A stretch of DNA of 64,000 nucleotides from Vibrio variabilis (GTDB taxonomy: Bacteria > Pseudomonadota > Gammaproteobacteria > Enterobacterales > Vibrionaceae), in contig NZ_JYJK01000084.1 of NCBI RefSeq assembly GCF_003263785.1, positions 1-64,000 on the forward strand, read 5' to 3'. The position numbers and the translations under genes were made by a program. Shown here piece after piece: positions 50,259-61,733 of this stretch (position 1 is the first letter of the stretch; each line of letters begins with the position of its first letter). The notes beneath the pieces were generated by a model. It worked only from the letters and a program-made list of their open reading frames with translations. It did not search any database and had not been told where the DNA came from.

Positions 50259-51625
50259 ATGTTAGAACTGATGATCGGCTTAGTGGTGACCATCACCGTT
50301 GGCTACTTTATCGTTAAAGCTACAAGCCAGCAGGTGTGCTGCTTACCGCCGGTATTTTATTACTGCTTTTGACCGGCCTTCTAGGCCACACTGTGTTGCC
50401 AGCGAAACTGACATCAACAGGTAATATGGTGACGGATTCGCTAGAGTATGTGAAATACATGCTTCAATATCGTGGCGGTGGTCTGGGTATGCAGATCATG
50501 CTGTTGTGTGGTTTTGCCTCTTACATGACACACATTGGCGCTAACAACGTAGTAGTAAAACAGTTCTCTAAACCACTGTCTTTCATTACCTCTCCCTATG
50601 TTCTGTTGGTTGCGGCCTACATCGTGGCCTGCCTGATGTCGCTGGCCGTTAGCTCGGCAACTGGACTTGGTGTGCTATTGATGGCGACCCTATTCCCAAT
50701 GATGACGGCGATGGGTATTTCTCGCCCAGCAGCAGTGGCTGTCTGTGCGTCACCAGCAGCGATCATTCTTTCTCCAACGTCTGGAGACGTTGTGATTGCA
50801 GCCGAAAAGTCTGGGTTAGCATTGGATGTCTTCGCAGTGCAAACGGTGTTACCGGTTTCTATCTGCGCGATTATTGTTATGGCTGCAGCGGCATTTTTCT
50901 GGAATAAGTATTTAGACAAAAAAGAAAATACGCCAATGGAGCGTGTTGACGTCTCAGAAATCAAGGTGGATGCACCGGCGTTTTACTGCATTCTACCCTT
51001 CTTACCAATCATTGGCGTTTTCCTCTTCAATGGCCGCACAATTCCTGGGCTGTCATTGGACATCTACACCATCGTTGTTGGGTCTATCTTCCTAGGTGCT
51101 GTGGTTGACTTTATTGTTAAGCGTCTCAACGGTAAGAAGACCTTAGAAGACTTAGAGTCTTGCTATCAAGGCATGGCTGACGCGTTTAAAGGGGTGGTAA
51201 TGCTATTGGTCGCCGCAGGCGTGTTCGCCCAAGGTTTAATGTCAATTGGCGCGATTGATAATCTGCTTCACTTGGCCGACAAAGCGGGTGCCGGCGGTAT
51301 CGCTCTCATGCTTATCCTAACTGGATTAACGGTCGCAGCAGCCATCGCAACAGGCTCTGGTAACGCGCCTTTCTACGCCTTTGTTGAGCTTGCGCCATCT
51401 TTGGCCGCTAAGATGGGACTAAACCCAGCATTCCTTATCATTCCAATGCTGCAAGCATCGAACTTGGGCCGCACGATTTCACCAGTCTCTGGGGTTATTG
51501 TCGCAACATCTGGTATGGCGCAGATTTCTCCGTTTGAAGTGGTTAAACGTACGTCTGTTCCGGTGATCGCAGGCCTTATCACTGTCATCATTGGTACACT
51601 GGTTCTTGTACCAATGAGTGCTTGA
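50259..51625 (+). CDS. dcuC: C4-dicarboxylate carrier, DcuC type (frameshifted)
   Basis: About 455 residues. The true start is ATG 50259 with GGGGAG five bases before; a missing G near 50319 (KGYKPAGVLL) makes the frame appear to start at 50336. About twelve helices; conserved GFASYMTHIGANNVVVKQFSKP, S-P-T-S-G-D-V-V-I-A-A and N-L-G-R-T-I-S-P-V-S-G of DcuC. Exchanges fumarate, malate and succinate, mainly in anaerobic growth. Followed by a terminator. Confidence 0.9.
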
Positions 51626-51653
51626 TCAAAACAAAGCGTCATAGAAACACTAC

Positions 51654-51679
51654 GGGGAGCTAATTAAGCTCCCCTTTTT
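51654..51679 (+). terminator. Terminator after dcuC
   Basis: GGGGAGCT-AATTA-AGCTCCCC plus T5. Confidence 0.9.
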
Positions 51680-51806
51680 AAAATGCCTCACCAACCGATA
51701 AGTGCAATGTACTTTCTTCTGGCCCGCGCGAGAGGTCGAGTCGAATGTTCATCTTCTTCTGCTCTACTAGCTACCATCTAAGACCTAAGCCATTATCTCT
51801 GAGCCT
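51678..51806 (-). pseudogene. Remnant of an outer-membrane surface-antigen (D15/BamA-TamA-like) gene
   Basis: On the minus strand the frame ending at 51678 reads R-D-N-G-L-G-L-R-W, an in-frame TAG (51771-51773), then K-M-N-I-R-L-D-L-S-R-G-P-E-E-S and L-H-L-S-V-G-E-A-F and a stop. This matches the conserved C-terminal strand of D15-type outer-membrane proteins. A stop (51807) closes the 5' side and no more homology is seen, so about 40 codons survive. A decayed gene end. The family call rests on the C-terminal pattern only. Confidence 0.6.
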
Positions 51807-51915
51807 TTAGCAAATAATCGATAGAAACCTGACAAAAAATTCATACACATACGTCCTCATGTTTACTTATCTCGTACTAAGCTTTTGGTGACAAAGTCAG
51901 ACATAAGGGACAACA

Positions 51916-52659
51916 ATGAAAACGACACTCAAAGGACTAACACTGTGTGCTGCTCTTCTCGCTCCAACTGCGATCGCTGGCGAGCACGTCATTTATGAAG
52001 TCAATGGCCAGCCGTATGAAGGTTACTGGGCCAAAGTGAACAACACCGCGCCATTGGTACTCTTAGTTCATGATTGGGATGGCTTGACCGAATATGAAGA
52101 AAAGCGCGCAGAGATGCTCAACGAAATGGGCTACAACGTCTTTGCAGTAGACCTCTTTGGGCAAGATGTAAGACCGACAAAGGTCGAAGACAAACGTCAG
52201 CATACCGGTGAACTGTATAAAGATCGTGCCAAGTTACAAGCATTAATGAATGCTGGACTCGCAGAGGCTGGTAAGCTCGGTGGCAATCTCGATAACACGG
52301 TGGTGATGGGCTACTGCTTTGGCGGTGCAGCTGCGTTGGAATCAGCGAGAGCGGGCATGCCTGTTCGCGGTTTTGTGACCTTCCATGGAGGACTAAAGAC
52401 GCCAGAAGGCCAAAGCTACGCCCAAACAAAAGCGCCGATTATGGTGCTCCATGGCACTGCTGATTCAGCCATTTCTATGTCAGAGTTCGCTGGTCTTGCG
52501 GTTGAGCTTGAAGAAAATGGTGTAAACCACGAAATGATTACCTACAGCGGAGCACCTCACGCATTTACTGTGTTTGGCTCTGACCGTTATCGAGAAGATG
52601 CGGATAAGAAATCGTGGACAGCATTCTCTACGTTTTTGAAAGAGACCACTGGAAACTAA
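51916..52659 (+). CDS. Periplasmic dienelactone hydrolase-family protein
   Basis: 247 residues. Signal peptide ends AIA-GEHVIYEV. Alpha/beta hydrolase fold with the DLH triad: nucleophile Cys in G-Y-C-F-G-G, Asp in H-G-T-A-D, His in A-P-H-A-F. Export to the periplasm is unlike classic cytoplasmic ClcD. Substrate unknown; an ester or lactone. Followed by a bidirectional terminator. Confidence 0.88.
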   Translation: MKTTLKGLTLCAALLAPTAIAGEHVIYEVNGQPYEGYWAKVNNTAPLVLLVHDWDGLTEYEEKRAEMLNEMGYNVFAVDLFGQDVRPTKVEDKRQHTGELYKDRAKLQALMNAGLAEAGKLGGNLDNTVVMGYCFGGAAALESARAGMPVRGFVTFHGGLKTPEGQSYAQTKAPIMVLHGTADSAISMSEFAGLAVELEENGVNHEMITYSGAPHAFTVFGSDRYREDADKKSWTAFSTFLKETTGN

Positions 52660-52710
52660 GAAACCGCCAAATGCGCTGTATGAATGCAATAGCTTAGGGC
52701 TAGGCAATAA

Positions 52711-52738
52711 AAAACCCAGGTGTTACCACCTGGGTTTT
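52711..52738. terminator. Bidirectional terminator
   Basis: AAAACCCAGGTG-TTAC-CACCTGGGTTTT. Shared by the hydrolase and the RND permease. Confidence 0.92.
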
Positions 52739-52755
52739 TAACTTTCAGCTTTCGA

Positions 52756-55700
52756 TTAGCTTGGATTCTTCGCCTTGAACAAAATCGCGTACATCACTGG
52801 AATAAACACTAGGGTCAATACGGTAGCAAAACCAAGACCAAACATAACCGTGATAGACATGTTCACGAAGAACACATCGCTGAGTAGCGGGATCATACCC
52901 AAGATTGTCGTACACGCTGCCAACATTACTGGTCGCATACGAGAGATCGAAGAGTCAATGATCGCATCGTAAATCGGTTTTTCTTCCGCTTGCATGTCGA
53001 TCTCTTCAAGGAGAACAATCGCATTCTTGATGAGTAGACCTATCAAACTTAGAGCACCAAGCAGCGCCATAAAGTCAAACGCACCATCAAGTAGCAGTAG
53101 ACCTGCTGTGATACCAATGATAGCCAAAGGTACAGTGATCCAAATGATGAGTGGCTGACGCACTTTACCGAATAACAGTACCACTACGATGATCATCATG
53201 ATAAACGATACCGGAATTGCGCTAAACAGAGCACCCTGAGCTTCAGCAGAATCTTCGTACTCTCCACCCCAGTCCATCGTGTAGCCAGGCGGCAGTTCGA
53301 TAGCTTCTATTTGTGGCTTCAATCGCTCGAATAGTGGTGCAGCAAGCTCACCCGTTGGGTTTGCTGAAGCAATAATCGTCGTAAGACGGTCACGTCCACG
53401 GATCATTGCGTCTTCCCAAACTGTCTCAAAGCCAACAACAACCTGAGCAATAGGCACTGTACGTTCCAATACAGGACTGTAGACCTGTGCATCCATTAAC
53501 TGAGATACATCTTGGCGCTCACTGGCATCAGCACGGAAGTAGATTGGCAATAGGCGGACACCGTCGCGGTAAATACCCACTTGGGTACCTTCACTTGCCG
53601 CTCGGAGAGAAGCAGTAAGCTCCGTTCTAGTCACGCCCAATTGACGCGCAACTTGCTCATTGAAGATAGGCTTAATCAGCTTGACTGGTTGACGCCAGTC
53701 GTTGCGAACTTCTTTCGCACCAGGGTCAGCATGCATGATCGCTTCAGCCTGCGATGAAAGATCACGCAAGACTTCTGGATCAGGACCGGCGAAGCGCGCT
53801 TCAATCTTAGAGTCACGTCCAGGACCGATACGTAATCCTTTGATCTTAGGTTCAATGCTTTCGATATTCTCCGTCATGAACTGATCGATTTTGGCTTGCA
53901 GTGGTGCAATCACATCTCGATTTTCAGTACGAATAATAATTTGGCCATACGCCTTAGTCGCATCTTGCGGTGTATATACCAAGGAGAAACGAGAAGCACC
54001 ACCACCGATAAAGCTTGCCGTCCACTCAACGCCTTCTTGCTCGCGAATAAACTCGGCTACTTTCAAGGTATCGTCACGTGTTTGACGAATATCCGTGCCT
54101 TCTACTTCCCAAATATCGACAAAGAACATTGGCGTGTTCGCGTTCGGGAAGAATGCGTTCTTAACAAAGCCAAAGCCCCAAACTGCCGACACAAACATTG
54201 CGAGAATGACACCAATCGTCAATACACGCTGTTTAAGGGCAAACTGAAGGATACCTTTATAGATAACAAAGCCAGCACCCGCATATGGGTCTTTCTCTTC
54301 TTCACCCTCTTTTTTGTCTTCTTTCTTAAGAAGTAACGCACACAATAGCGGCGTGGTTGACACAGCAGTCACCCAGCTCAAAGATAGCGAAATCAAGATA
54401 ACGTAGAACAGAGAGCGCGTGAACTCACCAGTGTTACTTTGCGACATACCAATCGCAGCAAACGCTAGGATACCTACAGCTGTACCACCAAGAAGTGCCC
54501 AGCCGTTAGCGCCAACAACTTCACCTGCCGCTTTCATCGCAGGCATACCGCGCTTGATACGTATCATCATACCTTCGGCGACCACGATGGCGTTATCCAC
54601 CAGCATACCCAGGGCGATGATAAGAGCACCAAGAGAGATACGTTGTAGCTCGATACCATAAAGGTGCATAAGTGCTAACGTACCAGCAACGGTAATCATT
54701 AGAACCGCACCAATGATAAGCCCGACGCGAAGCCCCATAAACGCAAGTAGAACAACAACTACGATGATCAATGCTTCGACTGTGTTAGTCACAAAGCCTG
54801 CAACCGACTGATCAACTTCGTTTGGTTGGTTGTAGATGATGTCTAGGTTCATACCCAGTGGGATCTGGTTTTCAAGGCTAGCAAGCTTGTCTTCAATCAA
54901 ACCACCAACTTCAACCACGTTACGTCCGCTCAGCATCGAGATGCCAACCGTCAGAGATGGTTTGCCATTGAAGTAGATAAGCTTGGTCGGCTCATCGCTG
55001 TATTCACGGGTTACTTTCGCGATATCGCCAAGGCGAATCAGCTTCTTATCAACACTGGAAATCAGCAGATCTTCGATTTCACTGACATGCTTAAATGAGC
55101 CTGTCGGTTCGATACGAATGTATTCCGGGCCAACACGGAATCGGCCAGAGTCGGACACCAAGTTTTGCGACTGAAGCAAGTTTTCAATCGTTGCCATGTC
55201 GATGCCAAGCTCAGCCATTTTGGAGCGAGACATTTGCACGTAGACCACTTCTTTTTGGTCGCCATCGATTGAGACTTTACGCACACCAGGAACCAAAACG
55301 AGCTGCTTCTTCAAGTTGTCAGCAACATCTTTAAGTTCACGATAGGTATAGCCTTCGCCGTTAAGCGCTAGGAACCCACCGTAAACATCGGCAAAGTCAT
55401 CGACAATTTGTGGTTCTCCGGCACCCGGCGGCAACTTATGCTTGTTATCCGCAATTTTACGACGAAGTTCGTCGTAAATACCCGGCATTTCAGCAGAGCT
55501 GTACTCATCTTTAAACTCAATCGTGATGTCAGATAGACCTTCACGTGTAACCGAGCGTTTGATGCGTTTTACTTGCCCCAAGAGGCGCACTGCATCTTCA
55601 ATGTGATACGTGACTTCGTCGTACACTTCTTGTGGCGACGCACCTGGGTAGCTGTGATGATTTTCGCTTCTTTGATTGTGAATGCTGGGTCTTCAAGTTT

Positions 55701-55799
55701 ACCCATTTCAAAGTAAGCTAATACACCGCCTATTGTCATCAGCAGCACTAGCAGCCAGCTGTTGACTTTATTCTTTACTGAATACTCACCTAAATTCAT
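52756..55799 (-). CDS. RND efflux permease (frameshifted)
   Basis: About 1014 residues after one missing base near 55650 (TAYPGASPQEVYDEV restored). AcrB-like architecture: TM1 near the N-terminus, large periplasmic loops, TM4 with G-M-L-V-D-N-A-I-V-V (proton-relay Asp), duplicated C-terminal half with L-I-G-L-L-I-K-N-A-I-V-L-L-E-E. Closest in form to the VexF/MexF-like HAE1 group. Second gene after the adaptor at 55831; an outer-membrane TolC would be elsewhere. Confidence 0.92.
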
Positions 55800-55830
55800 A
55801 TAACTTCTCTTCTTGCTGAGTCACAGTGGC

Positions 55831-56922
55831 TTATTGTGCTTGATCGATCTCTGGCATCAGGCTCACTTCCATACCTTCAATCAAGAATGGAACACCAACA
55901 GTTACAATACGTTCACCCATTTCAAGACCAGAAAGGATGGTAATGCGATCGCCAGACATAGTTGACACTTCAACCGATTTAGGTGCGACCGTGTTGTCAT
56001 CTTGAACAACCCAAACTGTCGCATTATGGGCGTTGTCGCTCACAACAGCCGTTGCAGGAACTTGAATAGAGCCAGATGTTTCTTGCAGTTTCGAGAAATC
56101 TGCCGTCACATAGCCTGTCATGCCTGGAAGGATGTTTTGATCGGTTGGCGCTTCCATCGATACCGTCACTTCGAATGTTTGAGTATCCGAATCTGCTTTA
56201 GAAGAGACTTCTGTGACTGTTACCGGGTACGGCTTTTCACGCGCAGTATCGAAGTAAGCAAAAACTGGAATTTCTACCGGATCCTCAGCTTGTTCATCGC
56301 GGATCTGACGAACCAGTTTCTCAGGTACGTTGAATTTAAGTTCAAGCGTGTTGAGGTTTTGGAAAGTGAACACCACCTGTTTCGCTTCAACGTTCTCGAA
56401 GTTTTGGATTTCACGCTGCGCGACAAAGCCATCAAAAGGGGCGAGAAGTTTGGTGTAGCCTAGCTCTGTATTCGCTTTGTCATACGCCGCTTTCGCTCGC
56501 GTTAAGTTAGCACGTAGCTGCTCGAAGTCTTTCTGAGAGATGAAGTTATCTTTAATCAGTTCTTGAGCACGTTTGAAGTCAGCTTGAGTGCGTTGCAAGG
56601 TTGCACGAGTATCACGAACCGCCAGTTTAAAGTTCGTATCATCAAGGGTCGCTAACACCGTTCCCTTCTTAACGTTGTCGCCTTCTTTAACAGGAATACT
56701 GTTTACTTTTCCAGAAACGCGGAACGCCATATCTGCACGATCCGATGCAAGCACTCTTGCTGGAAATTCGCGAATCATGCTTTGGTTTTCTAGGCCAATG
56801 ACAACCGTCTTCACAGGCCTTACTACCGGTGCTTCCACAGTCTGTTCTGGCTCTGGACTACATCCTGTCAACGCAACACCAATTGCTGCTGCCAGAGTAA
56901 GAGCACGTAAATGAGTTTTCAT
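55831..56922 (-). CDS. RND periplasmic adaptor lipoprotein
   Basis: 363 residues from ATG 56922 (M-K-T-H-L-R). Lipobox A-L-T-G-C. Membrane-fusion domains: biotinyl-like V-K-E-G-D-N-V-K-K-G, helical hairpin A-T-L-Q-R-T-Q-A-D-F-K-R-A-Q, and beta-barrel T-K-L-L-A-P-F-D-G-F-V-A. First gene of the pump operon, divergent from the cytochrome peroxidase. Confidence 0.92.
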   Translation of the reverse strand: MKTHLRALTLAAAIGVALTGCSPEPEQTVEAPVVRPVKTVVIGLENQSMIREFPARVLASDRADMAFRVSGKVNSIPVKEGDNVKKGTVLATLDDTNFKLAVRDTRATLQRTQADFKRAQELIKDNFISQKDFEQLRANLTRAKAAYDKANTELGYTKLLAPFDGFVAQREIQNFENVEAKQVVFTFQNLNTLELKFNVPEKLVRQIRDEQAEDPVEIPVFAYFDTAREKPYPVTVTEVSSKADSDTQTFEVTVSMEAPTDQNILPGMTGYVTADFSKLQETSGSIQVPATAVVSDNAHNATVWVVQDDNTVAPKSVEVSTMSGDRITILSGLEMGERIVTVGVPFLIEGMEVSLMPEIDQAQ

Positions 56923-57215
56923 AACAACCACCCAATAAAAATTTATAAAAACCAACACACTATTTGGTTAACGATATCTAATACACGCTATTTCACAAGT
57001 TACATTAAGCGTAGCAAAAAGCAACAATCCTTACACAAAACTATAACGCACACACTAATGCCTTAGGCCAACTAAAGCTTATGCAATAAAAAAACTCTTG
57101 TTATGACCATCAATTAGCAACAAGTTCATTATTTTTTTCGTTTTTTTATCTTAAATTGAAACAGCAAATAAGTATCCCATAATGATACGTAGAATCAATG
57201 CCAATGATACATATT

Positions 57216-58244
57216 ATGAACATCGTAGTTATAAGGTGGTTAGTCGCTCTTGGTGCTCTTATCACATTGACAGCATACCTATTTTTTAGTTTTTCGGCGC
57301 CGAAAAAGCCGATGAGTGACGCTCGCTCAGAAACCACCATCAGCCTCAAAAATATAAGCTCCCAACTCATTCAGCCGATCCCTGAACCAACACTTACCAG
57401 CCGGGAACTCAGCATCGCAAAATTAGGAATGCAGATATTTCTCGATCCTAACTTGTCTTCAAATAATCGGGTGAGTTGTGAGTCCTGCCATCATATTTTC
57501 GATAATGGCGCGGAAAAGAGGCAGGTCTCTTTAGGGGTGCAAGGCCTTGGAGCTAGGAACTCTCCTACAGTGTTCAACGTATCGCACAATTCGCGTTTTT
57601 TCTGGGACGGCAGAGCGTCTAGCTTAGAAACTCAGATGGATGGCCCCATTCATAACCCATTAGAGATGAACACCAACTGGCAAAAAATCACACGCTATGT
57701 TGCGTCCGTTCCCACCTATAAACAGCAGTTCAATACTCATTTTAACGGTACGATTGATGAAACGACCATCAAAGGGGCTTTGAAAGGCTTTATGGCGGCT
57801 CTCGATACCCCAGACGCACCATTCGACCTTTTTTTAAAAGGCAATGAGACAGCAATGACACAAGCCGCAAAGAACGGCTGGCTGAAATTTAAAACACTAG
57901 GCTGTATCGCTTGTCATCAAGGTAGGAACATTGGAGGCAATTTATTTCAAAAGTTTGGCAATTTAAACAGGCCCAGTGAGCAAGAGTCTGATCTTGGCCG
58001 TTACAACGTCACCGGGCTAGAGTCTGATATTGGGGTTTTCCGTGTTCCTAGTCTGCGAAACGTGGCTAACACCGCCCCTTACTTTCACGATGGACGAGCG
58101 GAAACCTTAGAAGCCGCGATCGTTACAATGGCCTACGTTCAACTTGGCCGAGAGCTCGAACCGAGCACGATCCTCGAATTAAAAGCGTTTCTCAACGCTC
58201 TCTCTGCACCGCCACCTCCCGTACTTGAGGAGCTAATACCATGA
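57216..58244 (+). CDS. Dihaem cytochrome c peroxidase
   Basis: 342 residues from ATG 57216 (M-N-I-V-V-I-R-W). N-terminal membrane anchor (about 8-26) rather than a cleaved signal. Two haem c sites: C88-E-S-C-H and, near residue 230, C-I-A-C-H. MauG/CcpA features: R-N-S-P-T-V-F-N, F-F-W-D-G-R-A, A-P-Y-F-H-D-G-R-A-E-T-L. Reduces periplasmic H2O2, or oxidises a partner as MauG does. ATGA overlap with a histidine kinase is unusual. Confidence 0.9.
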   Translation: MNIVVIRWLVALGALITLTAYLFFSFSAPKKPMSDARSETTISLKNISSQLIQPIPEPTLTSRELSIAKLGMQIFLDPNLSSNNRVSCESCHHIFDNGAEKRQVSLGVQGLGARNSPTVFNVSHNSRFFWDGRASSLETQMDGPIHNPLEMNTNWQKITRYVASVPTYKQQFNTHFNGTIDETTIKGALKGFMAALDTPDAPFDLFLKGNETAMTQAAKNGWLKFKTLGCIACHQGRNIGGNLFQKFGNLNRPSEQESDLGRYNVTGLESDIGVFRVPSLRNVANTAPYFHDGRAETLEAAIVTMAYVQLGRELEPSTILELKAFLNALSAPPPPVLEELIP

Positions 58245-61050
58245 CTCGACGAATACTCACCAAAAAGCGTGTCGAAACGCTCTATCAAATGGCGATTGTG
58301 TTATCAGCACTATGGCTAGTGATCAGTGTATCTCACAGTCGGGTTAGTGACACCTATCAGCAAGCGTATCTCGCCCTATCCCATCAAATTACTCAGTCCC
58401 TTGAGGACATCTACACATTTGACTATAACAATGAACAGACCTATGACAATTTCTCTAATGAGTTGGTCACCATAGAACTCGAAGCAGGGAGCCTTTACGA
58501 CAACCTTGTTCAAAACCAACAAGGTTACCTCTCTTTTATTAGCCCCATACCTGAGCAAGGCGTGCAGTTTGGACGCCATATCAAAAACCAAGTACTCGGT
58601 TTCACTCAAAGATTGGAGCGCTTACTAAGCGCTAAGGTCTCACTTGACTACTCCGGTAATACGCTAAAGGAGCTTCAGCGAGGACTGCTATCAGCATCAA
58701 CTTCCGATTCCGACAAACTCAAACTCTATCAATACTTCGACAATCAAATTGCTCGTCAGGCACTGACCACTGATGCTCATACCAGCAACACCATCCTCGC
58801 AATCGACAGCTACATTCGACTCAATACCCGAGTCAAAAATGAAATAGACCAAGAGAAGCAAGCGCTTCTCGGCAGTGAAATTCACACCTTACTCAATGAC
58901 GTCAACACCTATTGGATGACGAGAACATCCAACCTGCAAGGACACGTCATTTTCTCCGGCGTCATGCTGTTTGTGTTTCTTGGCGGATATATCTACTGGC
59001 GTCAATGGATACAACAATATCGCGAAGCCAAGCTCAATCGTGAGCTTTTCACTAAGGAAAAAGAACGTTCACATTTAGCCCTAGTGGTCGAGCACGCAAG
59101 CGACGCCATTATCATCACAGATAAAAACGGTTTTATTACCTGGGCAAATACCGCATTCGAGAGACTCTCTGGCTACCAACTGAAAGACATCATCGGACTT
59201 AAGCCAGGTAGTTTCTTACAAGGGAAAGAAACGTCACAACAAGAAGTTGCTAACATAGCAGCCCATCTGAGAAAAGGTGAGCCGGTTCAATCTGAATTAA
59301 TTAACTATCACAAAGATGGCACGCCGTATTGGATAGACATCGCTATAACGCCCATCAGAAACTATCAACAAGAGGTCGAGCAGTTCATTGCCGTAGAGCG
59401 TGATAGCAGTGTTCGAAAAAACCTAGAGCGGGACTTGCGACTGGCGGTTGATAATGCTGATGCTTCTAACAAAGCAAAATCCACTTTCCTTGCTACCATG
59501 AGCCACGAACTGCGCACGCCGCTCAACGGCATTCTCGGAATGGCACAAATTCTGGAGTCTTCAGTCACCGAAACTCAGCATAAAGAGCAGCTCAACATTC
59601 TGCTTGAGTCTGGCAATCACTTACTTTCGTTACTTAATGATATTCTCGATATCTCAAAAATTGAAGAAGGCAAACTTGAACTTGAGGCCATTGATTTTGC
59701 TATCAGCGATCTCTGCTCGCCCATCGTCACGACTTACTCTTCTATCTGTACAGAAAAAGGCATCGAGTTTGTTCTCGACAACCAGCTCGAAAGCGGTAAA
59801 TGCTATCGGGGGATAAATCCCGTATTCGCCAAGTAATTTTCAATCTGCTTGGCAACGCGGTGAAATTTACCCGTGAAGGAAAAGTCACCTTAACGCTTAG
59901 CAGCACCAAAACAGAAAACGGTAAGGACGAAACCCTAACGATCTCTGTGAAAGATACTGGCGTCGGCATCCCTCCAGAGAGGCTAGGCACAATCTTCGAT
60001 CCCTTTACTCAAGCCGAAGCTTCGACAACACGCAAATTTGGCGGCACGGGACTTGGACTGGCGATCGTTAAAAAACTGGCCAACATCATGAATGGTGACG
60101 CAAGCGTAACGAGCGAACCCGGCGTTGGAAGTGAGTTTGTTGTTACCATGCAGCTTAGTCCGGCCAAGGCCGTCAAAAAACAACAGAAAGCGCATATTTC
60201 ACTTGATGATCAAGCCCTCGCTCAGTCACTCAATATCTTGCTTGTGGAAGACAATAAGGTAAATGCACTCGTTGCAAAAACCTTCTGTACTAAGCAGGGA
60301 CACGAAGTAGAAGTTGCGGTAAACGGTCAAGAGGCAGTAGAAAAAGTAAAACAAGGTCACTACGATCTCATCATCATGGATAACCATATGCCGGTAATGG
60401 ATGGTATCGAAGCGACAAGAGTCATACGAGATGAACTGCATTCAAAAACGGTCATATTCGGTTGCACCGCCGATGTCTTTAAAGAAGCACATGATAATTT
60501 TATCGCCGCTGGCGCAAATCATATCCTGACCAAACCACTACAAAAAGAAAGCTTTATTGACGCATTACAACAGTATCGCCATCTGCTGGTAATGCCGCCA
60601 AAACATGAAGCCAATAACAAGGTCGTCGAGTTGATCCGACACGACTTGTCTCAGATGTCGATATCAAACACGACCGAAGCAGAGCTTAAAGTGAGTCCTA
60701 ACAACGGAAAGTCACTGCTGTCTGAAGATAGAATAAAACAGTTTAAACAAACCAGTGAAGATGCGCTCACCACGCTAATCACCAGCTACTCAAGCAAAGA
60801 CAAAGCAACGCTTTCAAGAACTTTGAAACTGTTAGATACCGAATGTAGTACAGTGGGTCTGTCTCGCGTAACAGAAAAAACGCGATCTCTTCAAACCACA
60901 CTTGATAGCGAAATTTGTCCTGCGCTGGAGGAGATGCAGTCACTAGTCAATCTACTTGAGGTCAATATCCATGAAGCAGTTCGAATTCTGGATAAATATC
61001 GCGATACGCAAAATCAGTCAGTGTTAAAGTCGTCTAAACTCTCTAGGTAA
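58241..61050 (+). CDS. Hybrid sensor histidine kinase (PAS-HisKA-HATPase-REC; frameshifted)
   Basis: About 935 residues after adding one base near 59803 (SGKMLSGDKSR restored). Order: helix 1 (about 16-32), a 210-residue helical periplasmic sensor, helix 2 (about 246-262), PAS (A-S-D-A-I-I-I-T-D-K-N-G-F-I), HisKA with F-L-A-T-M-S-H-E-L-R-T-P, HATPase (N-L-L-G-N-A-V-K-F-T; D-T-G-V-G-I-P; G-T-G-L-G-L-A-I), REC (I-I-M-D-N-H-M-P-V-M-D-G) and an about 130-residue C-terminal helical tail without a clear Hpt His. Coupled to the peroxidase gene by ATGA, so it may sense redox state or peroxide. Confidence 0.9.
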
Positions 61051-61091
61051 ACGTATCAGAAGCATGACTTATCAAGGACTGACTCATTTCA

Positions 61092-61691
61092 ATGATTAAA
61101 GCAGTAGTATTTGATTTAGACAACACACTGGTGACATCAAACATCAACTTTCAGCAGCTAAGACGGGAACTCGCTTGCCCTCCGAATAAGGATTTATTGA
61201 CCCATGTCGATGAAACCTTTTGTGATAACGAACGGCAGCAGCGCATCGAGACCATACTCAAGCATGAACTCGACGATGCCGAAGCCAGTGATTTAATGGC
61301 AGGCGCACGCTCGCTGACAGATTGGTTATCAAACGAAGGCTTAAAATTCGGCATTATCACCAGAAACTGTCGCGAGGCAGCGAAAAAGAAGTTGAGCGCT
61401 CATGCACTAACAATAGAAGAGCTTATCACCAGAGAAGATTTTCCTGCCAAACCTGATCCTAGTGCACTGTTACATCTTGTGGACAAGTGGCAGTTGGAGC
61501 AACACAACGTTCTTTACGTTGGCGACCATCAATACGACGTTCTTACAGCTCAAAACGCCGGTTGTTTAAGCTGCTTTATTTCAAACTCAAGCCATGAGCC
61601 AGATACCTTCGGCGCGGATCTGCATTATTCATCACTGGATGGGCTTCTTACCTATTTGCAAAAAAGCTGTTTGCAAAAAAGTCATTTGTAG
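61092..61691 (+). CDS. HAD-superfamily phosphatase
   Basis: 199 residues. Motif I V-F-D-L-D-N-T-L-V, motif III Lys in A-K-P-D-P-S, motif IV Y-V-G-D-H-Q-Y-D-V. A small helical cap is inserted after motif I, as in phosphoglycolate phosphatase-like members. Its 3' end has a short repeat (TTGCAAAAAAG twice) giving the C-terminus L-Q-K-S-C-L-Q-K-S-H-L. Follows the histidine kinase by 41 bases. Confidence 0.87.
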   Translation: MIKAVVFDLDNTLVTSNINFQQLRRELACPPNKDLLTHVDETFCDNERQQRIETILKHELDDAEASDLMAGARSLTDWLSNEGLKFGIITRNCREAAKKKLSAHALTIEELITREDFPAKPDPSALLHLVDKWQLEQHNVLYVGDHQYDVLTAQNAGCLSCFISNSSHEPDTFGADLHYSSLDGLLTYLQKSCLQKSHL

Positions 61692-61733
61692 AAAAGCTGT
61701 CTTTAGGACAGCTATTGACAAAAAGAGTCACGT

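Noticed and set aside
53896..54336. Plus-strand frame inside the RND permease
   Set aside because: Shadow of the permease; no expression signals.
56002..56463. Plus-strand frame inside the adaptor gene
   Set aside because: Antisense to the membrane-fusion protein; Cys/Arg-rich mirror translation.
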